A stretch of DNA of 64,000 bases from Anaeramoeba flamelloides (GCA_027625915.1 JANTQA010000036.1:5539001-5603000), one strand, 5' to 3'; counted from the first letter of the stretch, positions 24,293-36,779 are shown. Numbers and translations: made by a program. The notes: a model not told the origin generated them from the sequence alone.

Positions 24293-25167
24293 TTAGAAAT
24301 CAGAGAATTCGTCGTCTTCACTGTCTTCGTTTTTGTTTGGTGCCTTGAGCGAATCTTTAACTTTCAGATCTTCTTTTTCAGAATTTTCTGATTCATCCGA
24401 AAAAGGATCACTCTCGCTGGAATTACTATTGCTATTACCTACAATGCCTGAAAATTTGTTTCTTAATTTTGAGAGGGAGTTATTTTCTTCTTCTTCTGAA
24501 GAAGAAATATCCGAGTTTGAGAATGAAGAGCCACTGTCGCTACCACTCTCGCTATCACTAAAATCAAAATCGTCATCATAGTCATCATTTGTAATTGCGT
24601 TTAGGTTTTTGATCTGTTGCTTAAAGGTTTCCGTATCCTTTTGCTCTTTAAAGTCTTGGAAGGAAATAAACCCTTGCCTTTTTTGTGTTTTTGGCTTTTT
24701 TTGTTGTTTTGTGCGCTTTGTTTGTTCTTTGTTTTGTGTATGTTTTTGACTTCGTTTGTCTTCTTTTGGTTCAAAATTTTCTTGGAATTTTTTAATCTTG
24801 TGCTTTGCTCGTTTTTCCAAATTGGTTGGTTCTAAATCTTGTCCAGAAGACTCGTTGTCAATGGTTATGTCATTTTCTTCGTCCAAAATATCGATTAAAT
24901 CATTTTTAACTTCTTCAATTTTTTCAACAATATGCTTAGGCTTTTTTTTGTTTTGTTTTGTTGTGTTTTTTTTTTAATTTGTTTTTTTTGTTTTATTTTT
25001 TGAAAAGTTAATTTGAAAAAAAAAATTGTAAAAGAAGAAAGCTAGGAAAAAGAGGAAATTTTTGGTGTGGTTGAAGCGAAAAACGAAAAAAATTGTTAGA
25101 TCTGTTTTACTGTATTTGTGTTGTTTTGTTCTTTTGATTTTGAAAACCACTTAAAGAAAAAGGTCAT
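24293..25167 (-). CDS. Acidic, mostly disordered protein, two exons
   Basis: I do not recognise the family. Exon 1 is 25167-25111 (MTFFFKWFSKSKEQNNTNT) and exon 2 is 24940-24293; the 170-bp intron is GT-AG with phase 0, giving about 234 aa. I added exon 1 because exon 2 is open back to its acceptor with no ATG until well inside, and its first residues (PKHIVEKIEEVKNDLIDIL) look like part of a folded helix. The first 35 residues resemble the start of Mo25/CAB39 proteins (MxFxFKSK, then xxIVxxxxxxL), but the rest has no armadillo repeats. Residues 60-115 are basic and Gln/Lys-rich. From about 140 to the end it is Ser/Asp/Glu-rich (DDDFDFSDSESGSDSGSS), with many casein-kinase-2-type sites, ending EDDEFSDF. 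The Mo25 resemblance is weak. Confidence 0.65.
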
Positions 25168-26159
25168 TTTTGGATTATTAAAAAAATGAAAATTTAATTG
25201 GGCCATTTCTTGAAATCCAAAACACAAACCTTGTTCCGATTTACAGTCCTAGATTGCAAAGTGGTGTAATTGTGAATTATTTTTGTAAAAATAATTTTAT
25301 CAGATTCTAATAAAATTAGTTTTAAAAAGTCTAATGTTTCTTGAATTGTTTTGTTTTACATGATTTTTTCAATTTTAATTGTATTAAAAAAAGATTTTGT
25401 TGTCCAAATCATCATACCTTAACATTTATTACTAGTTCTTGACAAATTTTTCTTCAAAATTGTTTCATCTGTTTTTAATTTTTTAAGGGATAGGTTAATT
25501 AACTGTTCTTAAAATGATAATTAGATTGTTTGTGAAGACCTTTAGTGCTGTGATCTTGATTCAAATGAACCAAAAAGAGCTATTTATTATGTCTGTATGT
25601 TGTTATGAATTCTTCAGATACATTCCAAACACTCTCATTTCTTTTTGCTTTAGGCTCTTACAATCATTTATCCAAAGATTAAAAAAAATTATATACAGAA
25701 ATAATTCTGTTTTTTGGAGTATTTTTCAGTTTTTATTTTTTCTTAATTGTAAATGCCAATTTAACACAAAGCAGCCTAAAGAGGAGTATTTATATAAGGA
25801 GAAACCAATCAATTTTATAGATTTGCAAGTATTAAAATAGTAGTAACTTGACAAAAATGAAATACCAATTGAAATAATATCTCCGAGTGTATATTTTTGA
25901 TTAACTAGAAAATAGAGATTTTGCCATAATAGAACAAAAAATAAAATAAAAAAAAACACCCCTGAACATTTTTTTACCATAAGAATTTATTTTGTCCTTC
26001 ATATAAAAAAAATCGAAAAATCGGGATATCAGTATTTTATAAAAATAATAAAAATAAATAAAATCTCTGATATTATTAATGAAAAGAATCCATCATGTAT
26101 ATTATCATTAGTAAGTGATAATAAAATTCATGATTCTTTAACAAAATTTCTAAAAAAAA

Positions 26160-26530
26160 GTTTAGAAATCAGGAAAGTGCTGTCTAGTGCCAAGGTTTTC
26201 TTGAGGTTTTCTATTTTATTTGTAAAATGTTCGAGGTTTTTTTGAAGTTTTCTATTTTATTTGGAAAATCTATTGATTTTCTAAATAAAATAGAAAACTC
26301 AAAAAAACCTAACAAAAATCTATTGATTTTCCACATAAATAGAAAACCCAAAAAAAAACCTAGAACACTTCACAGAAAAAATAGAAAAAGCAAAAATAAC
26401 CTAACGAAAATCTATTGATTTTCCAAATAATTTGAAAACTTCAAAAAATAACGGTGCTTTTCCAGATTTCAAAAGAATTCGTAAAATCAAATATTTATTG
26501 CAATTCTTTTAAATTTAAAAAAAAACTAAT
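26160..26530. repeat. Foldback/tandem repeat with GATTTTCCAAATAAAATAG units
   Basis: Units of about 55-60 bp (ATCTATTGATTTTCCAAATA, then ATAGAAAACYYCAAAAAAACC) are repeated both directly and inverted. They are bounded on the left by AGTGCTGTCTAGTGCC and on the right by a CTTTTCCAGATTTCAAAAGA hairpin half. The same arrangement occurs at 39960-40600, with identical unit sequence in places, so this is a dispersed composite repeat. Confidence 0.65.
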
Positions 26531-29149
26531 GAAAAACAGAAGAAAAATAATTTTCTCTCTTCAAAAATAAATTAAAAAAATAACATAAGAATTTATCATA
26601 ATAATTATTATTAATGTAGTGTGATAAAACAAAATGGTATCCCGTTTTTCTAAAATGTTAAATTTATTTATAGTTTTTTATATGGGCTATAATAGTATGA
26701 AGATTATAACTAATTTGAACTTTTTTCTTTAAAATGTGGTAGAGTGTTATTGTACAACAAGAACAATACAAAAGCAAAAGAAAAACAAAAAATAAAAGAA
26801 AGTAAAAAAATAATAATAAAAAAGTAAAAATGTCATTGAATTGTTAAGAGAATTCCCCAAGTGTTGAATGTGTTGGTAGTTGGTTTCTTTTATATCTAAT
26901 TTTTTTGGATAGTTACCATAAATTGTTTTATATAAGATATCAAAACTATCAAGCAATTATAGATCGAATGAAAAAGGCTTAATTTATTCTGTTTTATATT
27001 AGAACTTTATAGATGGTTTACAATTTTATAGTAGGGTTTTTTTTTTAGGAATAGTAATTATTTTTGGAACTTTTTTTTTTGTTGTGATTTTTTTTTTTTC
27101 AAAGTTTAACAAATTTTGTTTTCATATAATCTCTGCAAAAGATGTTAAATTGGTTTTATTAATACAGTGTAATAATCGATGAAATATATTCTATAAAAAG
27201 TTCAATTTTATTCAATTTGGTTGGTTACAAATTGCACGTATTAGATTCAGTTCTCTTCTTTTGAATAAGTATAGTTCAATTTGTTTATCAGAGTGCTTTA
27301 GTTTAAGATCTATTCATGAAAAGCATTACCAATTCCTTTAATGCTTTCAATTGGGTTAACCTCATCTAAACATTTATAAAAAAAAAAATATGAACATAAA
27401 AAACTTCAAAAAGTGAATTTGATAAAAGAAAAAATGTAATGAATTAATTTTTTTTTTATTCAAAAGTTATCAATTTCTTATCCCTTTTTTTTTTTTTCAA
27501 TTTTTTTTTGTATTTTTTGATGGCTAAACTGATGCAGTGAAAGTGTAATATCATAAATTGAGGTAATCAATATTATTTGGTAGGAGATAATGATTTTTTA
27601 ATATTGGAGTAGCGGAAATATACTAATTTATATCTAAATAAATTCTTATTCAAACAAAAGGCCACACCTCTCAAATCATTAATATTATTGAATTTAATCT
27701 GATTATAAATAAGATAATTACTTATTGATGATTTTCATTTTAATTATCCATTTTTTCATTTTTTGAATCTTTATTTATGGATATTTAACAGTTCAAAAAT
27801 GAAAAAAACAAGATAAGAAGAAGCCAATTTGGAAATTATATTCTAGTATAAAAATGGAAAGAGTTTAAGTTTCATTTCAAAAGAGCTAGATATAGAAATT
27901 AATAAAGAGTATTATTGGATTAATTTATCGAACAAAGAAAAAAGAAAATTTTGAAAAAAAAAATTCAAACAAAATACCTAGATGAATAGCAACTTTATAT
28001 TTAAAACGGAAACTTAAAAAAACAAAAGTTTGAGGTGTAAAAGGGTTACCAATAAAATGTAAAGAAAATTTTCACAATTTATCTTGTTCAACAGTTTTTA
28101 TTGATGTTATATTTTTTTCCTACAATTTAAAAAACAAGATTTCTAAATCCAAATAAAAGTTACACATCAATTTTTACAATATGTAATTTTTATTTTTACG
28201 AAAGTCATGATAAAATTACAAAAATCGCGATTATTTTTCTCAAATTGAGATATTTTCAAATATCCAGATATTTAATATTACCACTATAATATGGAAAAAC
28301 CGCGATATTCTCTAAAATCACAATAATTATTAAAAAATCGTATAAATGCCAAAATATAGCTATAAAAAAATAATCGCAATATAATAGTTTATGGGTTTTT
28401 GGGCTAATTGTGTAATATTTTTACAAAGAAATATTATTTGATCAAAAAAATCATTATGTGAAAAAAAATTTATTCTTTGAAAAAACAACAAAAATTATAA
28501 TTATTTCAATCAAGGATCAGATCAAATAGTATTATTGTATTTTCTTTTTATTAAGTTGACAAACCTATCGATCCTTTAAGATCAACAACAATAATAACTA
28601 AAAAAAAGAAATAAATATTTTCTCAGTTAATCATGGTGTTATTAATTGGCTTGAATAAAAAAGGATTCTAAAATAACCACTCTTCACATGTTCTTTAAAG
28701 AATGTCTTGTTGGGTGAAAACATTTCCAATATATCATGTAAAGCCGAAAGGATATGGATAACTAATAAACCAGTTTTCCCAACAACCTAGTCACATTATC
28801 AGCAATTATTAAGATTGTTAGGTTTATTTATTTTCTTCTTGTTATTATTCTTCTTTGAGTATCTTTGTATTGGATAGAAAACATAGATAGATTTTAAAGG
28901 TTTTTTTTTTGATCATTCATCAATAATTAGTAATATTCCAATTTATTCTTTTTGGTTATTTGACCTGTAAAGGTAATAACCCCATTTAAAAAAAAAACGT
29001 CTATTTTATATTCAAATACGTTGTTGAAATGGGTTATTAATTATTTGATAATAAAATTCGTTTGAGTTCTTATATTTTATAAAAAAAAAAAAAATGAAAA
29101 GAAAAAAATTTGTTTTTCCATTACAAACCAAACTCATTCCCTTTATAAA

Positions 29150-29290
29150 GCTATAGGTCTTTCAAAACTTTCAAACACTCAGAAATAATTTACAACCATT
29201 GTAAACACTTTCGAACATTTTTAAAGGGGTGAAGCGTTTTAAAAGTCTCAAAGCTTTGTAAAAGTCAAGAATTTTTTTTTAAGGAGATTT
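29150..29290. repeat. Dispersed repeat, related to 35460-35605
   Basis: Both stretches contain CTTTCAAACACT, then TTTAAAGGGG and TTTTATAAAAGTC-type segments in the same order and spacing. Divergence is high and no termini are visible. Confidence 0.35.
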
Positions 29291-30343
29291 CAAAAAAATA
29301 ATTTTTCAATTTTTTGCAATTTTTATTTTATCACGATAATGTTGGAATATGGCAATTTTATGATTTTTCGTGATATAGTAGGAGGAATCACGATTTTTTT
29401 AATATTCTCGTGAATTAATTGTTAATAACGTGATAATATATGTTATCATCAATACATCTAATAATTTAATTCAATTTTTAGCCTATTTTCATTAGCCATT
29501 TCCAAAAAATAAGGGTTTAATTTAATTACAATATTTTTTATTAAAATTAATTTTATTGATTAATTTATTTTAAGGGAAGTAAACTTCCAATTTTTCAAAA
29601 GAAAAAATAAATAAAAAGTATTTTTAAACTTAAAAGTGGGAAGAATAGAGAATGGGATTTCGATTTAATGAAAAATCATGTTTTTAAGTTATTAACAACA
29701 GATAAATTATTTCCAAAAAAGAGGGGAAAATTTTTTTTAAAATATTTTTACTAAACTTAGTTCTAATAAATAATTTTTTTAAATATCCAAAATCATTAAC
29801 TATCATTTCCTGATTTTTTAATCATAATCAAAATTGTTTGTTAATATGAAATTATCTTGTATAAAAGGGTATATAAAAGTTTCTGATCACAATTTTATAA
29901 GATTTTTTTAAGGTGTGAAGATTGGTGATTGTCTTTTTCTTTTTTATCGAAAAATTTGTTTTCCTAAGAGGATCTAATCCCGGCAAAAGTTCAATGGAAT
30001 GAAATACTCATTACTGTTTTTTTTTTTTTTTTTGTTGAAAAAATCAATTGCACCCTTTCCATATTGGCCAGTTTGTTATTGGATTTTCTTGTGGCTTTTT
30101 TTCCCCAAAAAAAGTTGTTTAAATTTTTTTCATTTTTTAGAATTGATATTCTATAATTTGATCAACAGATTTTGAAAAATATACAAAACAGGTACTGATT
30201 CAACCAGCATTAATATTAGTCTTAATTTGAGTATTGTCAATTAACGAATACTTTTACTTACAAAGATGATTTTTTATGAAATGTAAAAAAAAAATGCCCC
30301 AGTTTATTGGAAACACCTTCTATAAAACGGGTTGCTTGTATAT

Positions 30344-32185
30344 TTAATCCACTGCAGCATAATAGATCGAATTGGCAATAATTCTTCTAGAAGATATTGT
30401 AGGGAAAAAATATCTACCTTTTATGGGGAAATTTGGTGTTTTCGCGTATCGGTTATAATCTGTATCGTTTAAATACTCAAAGTTAAAAATGCCATCGGAT
30501 ACTGGATATAAATTCAAGGCTATAACATTTCCAAATGAAGGTTTCAATCTTTTTTCTGCAATTAAAATATTGCCGTTTTCCCATTTGGCAATAACATTTG
30601 AGTTTTTTAAAGGGGCGGCTAAAGTGTGGATATGGAAGGAACCTGATCCACCATCAAAGGTTTCATTAACATTTTCAAGTACTGGGTGTTTTGAAATTAC
30701 TAAATTTTCATCCGATTTTAATGGGACTAAATAATTTCGAACATTCAAATCAAATGGCAGGAAACCGCCTGTTACAATTTTGCCAGAAATTTTTGAATAT
30801 TCCTTTTTCGATAGCGCGAAGATCGAGCAGATTACTAACCCTCTGCCAGCAATAATACACCGGGCAAGGATGTCTCCTAATTTGTCTGGGTTGGAGAGTG
30901 GGATTGCAGAAAAAAAGAAAATTACATCGAATTTGATTAGTACTTCATAAGGCGGAACGCTTCCATATAAATCGGAGACATCGAATTTTTTAATTTTCCG
31001 AATCCCTGAAACGGTAATTGAATCAGTTACATCCGAGATGTGCTTTTCTGATTTGCTACTTACCAAAAATGCCACTGTTATTTCAGAAGGCGCTTTTCTT
31101 TTCTTTCGAGAATTTTGTTGAGGGAATTCTTTGAACTCATTAAGTCGTTTTGGGATTTTTGTAACATTTTCTCTTTCGACTTTTTGTAGTTGTGTTGGTT
31201 TTTTCTTGGTTTCCAATAAATACTGATTTATATCTTTTAAAATTTCTTTTTTATGTTCTTTGATATTCTTTAATTTCTGAAATTTTTGATCATTATTATT
31301 ATTGTTGTTGTTGTTGTTGTTGTTGTTGCTGTGATTATTATTATTGTTGTTGTTGTCTTTGTTGTTGTCTTTGCTGTTGTTTTTGACCTTTGTTGTTGCT
31401 GTTGTTCCTGTTCCTGTTGTATTGTTTGTGTTTGAATTGAGGAATTGAATGAAATAATTAAATAAAGATTTCTCTGCATATTCGTTTGTGGTAAACAATG
31501 TTGAGCTTGCTAATTCAAGCAATTGATCAACATTAATCAGCTTATAATTAATTTTCTGAAAGATCCCATCAGGTATCACATTTAATGATTTTGATCTTTC
31601 GATGAGCCTTGTAATTAATTCAATTTCGGGAATTAGTAAATTGTTGCTTGAAAATATTAAATTTAAAGTCATTATTGAGATCGAATTCAAACAGCCCGAT
31701 ATTCTTAAACATTTTTTTGAATTCCTTTCGAAATATTTCAAAAAATATTCAACAAAGTCATTTTCATAGGCCCTGGTAATTTGATCAAGATACTCAAGAC
31801 ACATTTCTGGTGTTAGAGTTTTTTCAATTTCCTTAAAGCAATAATTAGACAATTCTTTAATTTGGAATTTGTTGCTTGTAAACAATAAATCAAAAAGCGG
31901 TAGATTTGTTCCGCTGATCTGCCTCGTATAGCAATATTCTAAAATATTCAAAAAGACATGCGGTTTGATATCAGATAAATCCACTTGTGTTTTTTTGTTG
32001 CTGGTTTCTTTCCATTTTTGCTTGGAATAAAAGATATTTTGGAAAAGTTGCGAATTCATCGCTAAGATTACTTTGTGTCCATACATTTTTTTTCCTTCTT
32101 TTCCAACAAGAAACTTCACGTCTGATAATGTTTTGCTATTTATCAGATCTTTTAAACTTTTTTTAATTGGAACAAAATTGTCCAT
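30344..32185 (-). CDS. BTB/POZ-BACK protein with glutamine-amidotransferase-like C-terminal domain
   Basis: 613 aa, single exon. I start at the ATG at 32185 (MDNFVPIKKSLKDLI); the longer open frame begins with TTG. The BTB domain is at about 10-115 (TLSDVKFLVG, GHKVILAMNSQLFQNIFY, HVFLNILEYCYT). A BACK-like helical region follows at about 120-250. An Asn-rich stretch at about 270-305 is encoded by CAA/AAC-type triplet repeats. The C-terminal domain, about 370-613, has alternating strands and Gly-rich turns (VAFLVSSKSEKHI, FDVIFFFSAIPLSN, IIAGRGLVICSIFALS, GNVIALNLYPVSDGIF) like class-I amidotransferase/ThuA-type Rossmann folds. No catalytic Cys-His pair is evident, so it is probably non-enzymatic. 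BTB-BACK proteins are typically Cullin-3 adaptors; here the C-terminal domain would replace Kelch repeats as the substrate-binding part. That role is inference. Confidence 0.85.
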   Translation of the reverse strand: MDNFVPIKKSLKDLINSKTLSDVKFLVGKEGKKMYGHKVILAMNSQLFQNIFYSKQKWKETSNKKTQVDLSDIKPHVFLNILEYCYTRQISGTNLPLFDLLFTSNKFQIKELSNYCFKEIEKTLTPEMCLEYLDQITRAYENDFVEYFLKYFERNSKKCLRISGCLNSISIMTLNLIFSSNNLLIPEIELITRLIERSKSLNVIPDGIFQKINYKLINVDQLLELASSTLFTTNEYAEKSLFNYFIQFLNSNTNNTTGTGTTATTKVKNNSKDNNKDNNNNNNNHSNNNNNNNNNNNNDQKFQKLKNIKEHKKEILKDINQYLLETKKKPTQLQKVERENVTKIPKRLNEFKEFPQQNSRKKRKAPSEITVAFLVSSKSEKHISDVTDSITVSGIRKIKKFDVSDLYGSVPPYEVLIKFDVIFFFSAIPLSNPDKLGDILARCIIAGRGLVICSIFALSKKEYSKISGKIVTGGFLPFDLNVRNYLVPLKSDENLVISKHPVLENVNETFDGGSGSFHIHTLAAPLKNSNVIAKWENGNILIAEKRLKPSFGNVIALNLYPVSDGIFNFEYLNDTDYNRYAKTPNFPIKGRYFFPTISSRRIIANSIYYAAVD

Positions 32186-33164
32186 GAGCTCAATAAACCA
32201 AATCGAAAAGATTTTAAAAAGTTTAAAAAATGATCGGGTTGATTGCTTTTGTACAAAAAAAATCAAATGACTTTTTTTTTTTATTATTTAAGGCAGGCTT
32301 ATTAGCCCCAATTGTTAACCCAAATTTCTAAATAAAAATTAAGGAATTTTATTAAAGAATCAAAAATCAGTTTATTACAGACAAGGGATAATACACAAGT
32401 TCAAAAATTGATGTCTTAATATTTTGAGTTTTTTTGCTAAATTTTTCATTTTTCCAAAAACTATAAAACTTCTAGGATGTGCCCCGATTAGAGAAGTTTG
32501 TGGTTAGCGAACTTGGGGTTTTTAATAGCAAATTTTTAATTTAATAAGAGAAAAAAAATTTAATTGGGTTGAAACAGAAATTTGAAAATCGAAAATATTT
32601 TTCAGAAATCAAAAAACAAATAAACCCCAAAGAATTTGATTTGTTCAATAAATTGAATTTTTTGTGATTGAATAACGTGGTTTTTTTGACATTAAAACTG
32701 TTACTTGTGGGGACATTGTAAAAGTTTTATATTTTTTGGAAAAATGACAAATTTGGTAAAAAAACTCTAAATATTAATACATCAATTTTTGCACATCTGT
32801 AAGCAGTTGAATCTTTTTTTGTAATAATATTAGAAATATTATTATGATTTAATATATTAGATATATTATTTTTTTTTAATTCAGATATCTAGATTTTGAG
32901 ATTATTTTCAAAAGCCAGACAATTCCATAGAAAATGTCCCAAATCTTCAATGATTTCTAAATTGTTTATTTTTTTAAATAATTCACAATATTTTGATTTA
33001 TTTTTATTCATAATATAAGAATTTGTGTTTAGGTAATTAATAAAATTTCAAAGTTTTAACATTGAATTTGAACCCTTCGATTTTAAATATCTTTGTTACT
33101 TACTTATTGTGTTATTTATTTGGATATTTTTTCAATATTTTTGGACTTTTCAACTTGAGCTCTT

Positions 33165-33890
33165 TCAAAATTGATTAATTCGGAATTGATCCAATTCAAT
33201 TTCTAATTCTTTTAAGTTGTTTGATTGTCGGTTAATATTTTCAAATTCTTTTTCTCTAAAAGGAAGATAATTAATTGATTCATCAAAATGGAGGATTTTT
33301 AATTTTTCTATTAACTTAAATCTTCTTTTATATATTATTATTCTAATAGGATCAATTTTTGCTTCCGTTTTATAAATAAACCTGGGGGGGAAGGAACTAT
33401 TTTTTTGTTTTTTTAATTTGAAAGATTAACTCAATAACCATCAAAATAAAAACCAATAGAATAGCGAGTTTTATTTCCTTTTCATAAAGCTAATAGTAAC
33501 ATCAATATGTTCAGAATATTTCTGAAATAATTTGCTAAAAAAATCTATTCGTTAATTATTTAATGTTTAAAAAAAACCGAATTTTTTAACAACTAATCTA
33601 CATTTCTCCAATAATTTTTGAAATATATTTTGCAACTTTAGAGTCTGGATATTGATAATTCAGCCTTTAAATTTGTTAAAAAAGCAGATTTTTTCCTGAA
33701 ATTGATGGTTTTTTTTTATTAATACAAAGATCATTTTTAATTGATGGAATCAACAAATATTTTTACTTGACAAATCGATTTTTTAGAGACATTCGAACCA
33801 TATAGCTTTAATGCGATTACGTCCCAATAACACTATACTTTGATCATAGACTTCTCCTTGGTAGATACTAATCCCTTAACACCACACTAC
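33165..33890 (-). mobile_element. Dispersed repeat family R with a decayed coding tail
   Basis: In minus orientation it starts TTAAGGGATTAGTATCTACC and shares about 500 bp with 61140-61590. Its last part (33385-33165) is open and reads FIYKTEAKIDPIRIIIYKRR, then FKLIEKLKILHFDESINYLP and a Lys/Glu-rich end, closing with a stop. The protein is unrecognised but is biased like real coding DNA. It could be the C-terminus of a LINE or other transposon ORF. Related copies lie at 37105-37380 (+), 60640-60840 (+), 60900-61590 (-) and 61605-62040 (+). Confidence 0.55.
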
Positions 33891-35459
33891 AAGGAAAATT
33901 TAAATACCTAAAATTAAAGGTAGTCAAAACTATACATTGGATTTCAGTTATACTTCTTTTATAAATTATTTTTTCAAAGTTATCATAATTTTATGTAATA
34001 AAAAAAGGATAGCTATTAAACTCTTGAAAATCTGAATACCCCCCTTTTCAAAAATACCGACTTTTGAAAAAAACACCTATTTTCAGGGTATTTTTTCATT
34101 GGAAAAAGTTGAAATGAATTAATTTTTGATTGAACATTAAGAATAAAAAAAGAATATAAGCTTAATTTTAAAAATAGGGGCAGATTTTTCATCAGAAAAA
34201 AATTAGTTTAATTGTCTTTTTTTTTTGAATAATAAGGTATTTTACTAATTTTTTTACAGAAAATAGCCAATTTAGATTAATAAATAAAAATGTTGTATAA
34301 TCATTGTATTTTTTGAAAGACAAATGAAAAAAGAAAAAAATAATAAAAAAAAAGTTTGCCCCTAATTTTGAAATTTGGCTTATGTTAAAGTAATTTGCAG
34401 AAAAACAATCGGGAAAGTATATAAAAACCCAAACATGGAAAAAAATAAAATGATAAAAAATATTCCAAAAACAGATAAAAAATCAGATTTTCAATTTAAT
34501 TTAGCGATATCTTTTGATTGAAATATTTTGTGCTATTATCAAATTGAAAAATATGTTTCCTTTTAGACTATTAAAAAAATACTTGAAAATTATCTCTCTA
34601 CTAAGTCAATTTAAAAATTCAAAAATTTTACAATTAACAATGAAAAAAATACAACTGAAAAATTTCATTTTATTTTTCAATTCGTTTTAATATATATTAA
34701 AGTTGTAAACCTCATTGAAAATTGTTATGTATAATAATGTTTATTATATGAGTGTATTTCAAAAATAAAAAATTTAGAGATTTTTTTTTGAAAAAATTTT
34801 CCTTGTAGTGCAAAACATTTCTCTTTTAAGGACTTACTTTTCGTTGATAGTATGAATCAGAAATACATATAAAAAAATAACTTACAGTGGTGTAAATAAC
34901 CCATGTTGACATCCCTTTAACCCATTATGAAAATTTAACTCGTGTTTTTTTTTTCAGACTTGGGTATTGGAACACCAGAAATCACTTATAGATTCTTGGT
35001 TCATATTTTTATTGACTTTAGAGGTTAGAGCTTTGATTAATCGAAATGTCACAATTATATTTAATGATTTTGTTTCAAAAATTTCATAATATTTACAAAA
35101 TTTGAGAGATTATATGATTTTTTTATAAAAATTCAAAAAATGAAATTATTCACATTTTTTTGCAAAAAAATTAACTTTTAATCTTCCAGTATCTTCATAA
35201 TTCTTTTTTAAAATTTATTTAAAGAACCCAATTTCTTGTTTATATACTGTTTTCATCCCATTGATTTGTTTCTTTTATTTCTAAAGTCATCCAATATTTT
35301 TTGCATGAGTTAAATTTTTGTAATGGGTTAAATTAAAAAACAGGGGTTATTGACACCATAGTAGTTTTTAAAAAACTTGTTTCATTTGTGAACCAGAGGC
35401 TTCAATTCAATTACGAACACAAGAATTAATGCAGTAAGTAAATAAACCACTACAAAAAA

Positions 35460-35605
35460 TCTCATGGCTTTTATCAACCTTACAGCCTTTTCAAACTTTC
35501 AAACACTTTCAGACAATTTAAAAACCTATCAAATACTTTTCAACACCTTTAAAGGGGATACGTGTTACAGAGGGAATAGCTTTTATAAAAGTCACTAGAT
35601 TTTTT
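35460..35605. repeat. Dispersed repeat, related to 29150-29290
   Basis: It shares the segments TTTCAAACTTTCAAACACTT and CCTTTAAAGGGG with the earlier copy, in the same order. Nothing more can be said. Confidence 0.35.
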
Positions 35606-36197
35606 GGAGTGAAACCTCTCTTTTTTTTTTCAATTAACGCTTTAAAAAATTAATATTATCTCTGTAGGAAACCCTTTTGAAAAATGAAAGAGCTGTTCGG
35701 AATTTTTTGAAATTAACTTTATGAGTCTAAAAGAAGTATTAAGTTTTAAAAAAGTCCTCACTGTCCTTTCTAAAAACCTATGTATTCCTTTCTTCGAAAT
35801 TTTGGATATGGTGATCTGAAGACTGTTTTTATCCCTTTTCTTCCAAAAGATCAAATTTCCGATATTGGTTTTGATTGAGAAGATATTACCGAACAGAGGT
35901 TTTTTTGTTCCACGTTTGTGTTTCTTTTTTTTCTCCCTTTTGTTACTGGTCATTTTTCCCAAAAATAATTCATACATCAAAAAAGAATTTTCATTCTGAA
36001 AAGAAATTAACTTCAGAAGAGTTTCTATTTGGCTGAATTTATATCTTAGATTTAAAAACTAAAGATAATGATTGAAAAGTTTGAAAAACAAGTCAAAGAA
36101 AAGATTTAAAAAAAAATTTTCAATATTAAAATTCATTTTTTTTATCAAAAACTTACTTTTTTATTTAATTTAAATAACAACCAAATAAACTAAAAAA

Positions 36198-36779
36198 ATG
36201 AGATCAATCAAATGTGTTGTTGTAGGAGATGGAGCAGTTGGAAAAACGTGTTTACTAATTAGTTACACAACTAATGCCTTTCCAGGTGAATACATCCCAA
36301 CTGTCTTTGATAACTATTCAGCCAATGTGATGGTTGACGGAGAACCAATCAATTTGGGGCTATGGGATACCGCAGGACAAGAAGATTATGATCGACTAAG
36401 GCCATTGTCATATCCACAAACAGATGTCTTTTTAATTTGCTTCTCTTTAATTTCCCCATCATCATTCGAAAACGTTAAGGCCAAATGGGTACAAGAAATC
36501 TCACACCATTGCCCAGGTGTCACAAAGATTCTTGTTGGAACCAAATTGGATCTTCGAGACGACCAAGACACCATTCTTAAACTTAAAGAAAAGAACCTCG
36601 ATCCAATCTCTTATCAAGATGGAATGAAATTGAGCAAAGAAATTGGTGCAGTCAAATACATCGAATGTTCTGCTTTGACCCAAAAGAACTTGAAAGCTGT
36701 CTTTGATGAAGCAATTAGAGCTGTTTTGTCTCCTCCAAAACCCGATAAAAAGAAAGGTGGTGGATGTTCAATCCTCTAA
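36198..36779 (+). CDS. RAC: Rac-type Rho GTPase
   Basis: 193 aa, single exon, complete. Small GTPase that controls actin and membrane dynamics. All G motifs are intact: P-loop GDGAVGKT (residues 10-17), switch [10 protein letters not shown] with Thr35, [20 protein letters not shown] in switch II (Gln61 present), TKLD for guanine recognition (the Rac/Rho variant of NKxD), and ECSAL. The Rho-specific insert helix lies at about 122-135. It ends [10 protein letters not shown]: a CaaX box with Leu last predicts geranylgeranylation. The polybasic stretch is only PDKKK and is followed by three Gly, which is weaker than in animal Rac1. Fewer A/T-biased codons than the flanks. A Rho exchange factor is encoded at 5299-9298, but linkage is not evidence of pairing. 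Confidence 0.97.
   Translation: MRSIKCVVVGDGAVGKTCLLISYTTNAFPGEYIPTVFDNYSANVMVDGEPINLGLWDTAGQEDYDRLRPLSYPQTDVFLICFSLISPSSFENVKAKWVQEISHHCPGVTKILVGTKLDLRDDQDTILKLKEKNLDPISYQDGMKLSKEIGAVKYIECSALTQKNLKAVFDEAIRAVLSPPKPDKKKGGGCSIL

Larger units (their letters stand above)
25168..30343. other. Long intergenic region, no gene supported
   Basis: Open frames at 25514-25980 on both strands are about 84-108 aa with no domain. The hairpin/tandem repeat at 26160-26530 is listed separately. Sequences rich in CGCGATA/TCACGAT occur at 28190-28390 and 29330-29440, perhaps decayed copies of one element. Repeats at 29150-29290 and 30043-30325 are noted elsewhere. Confidence 0.45.
32186..36197. other. Intergenic between BTB and Rac genes
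   Basis: Contains the family R repeat at 33165-33890, the weak repeat at 35460-35605, and a 112-aa open frame at 35642-35980 (minus strand) that I do not support as a gene. The final 200 bp are the Rac upstream region, ending in an A/T-rich leader. Confidence 0.45.

Noticed and set aside
25514-25980. 108-aa plus and 84-aa minus frames, the latter with a hydrophobic start
   Set aside because: They overlap each other, and the hydrophobic start is explained by T-rich sequence.
28190-29440. Clusters of CGCGATA / TCACGAT motifs that could be binding sites
   Set aside because: Too degenerate and irregularly spaced to define a site or an element; mentioned only in the intergenic entry.
35642-35977. 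112-aa minus-strand frame starting MYELFLGKMTSNKREKKKK
   Set aside because: No domain, random-looking composition after the basic start, and repeat-like flanks; kept as unsupported.
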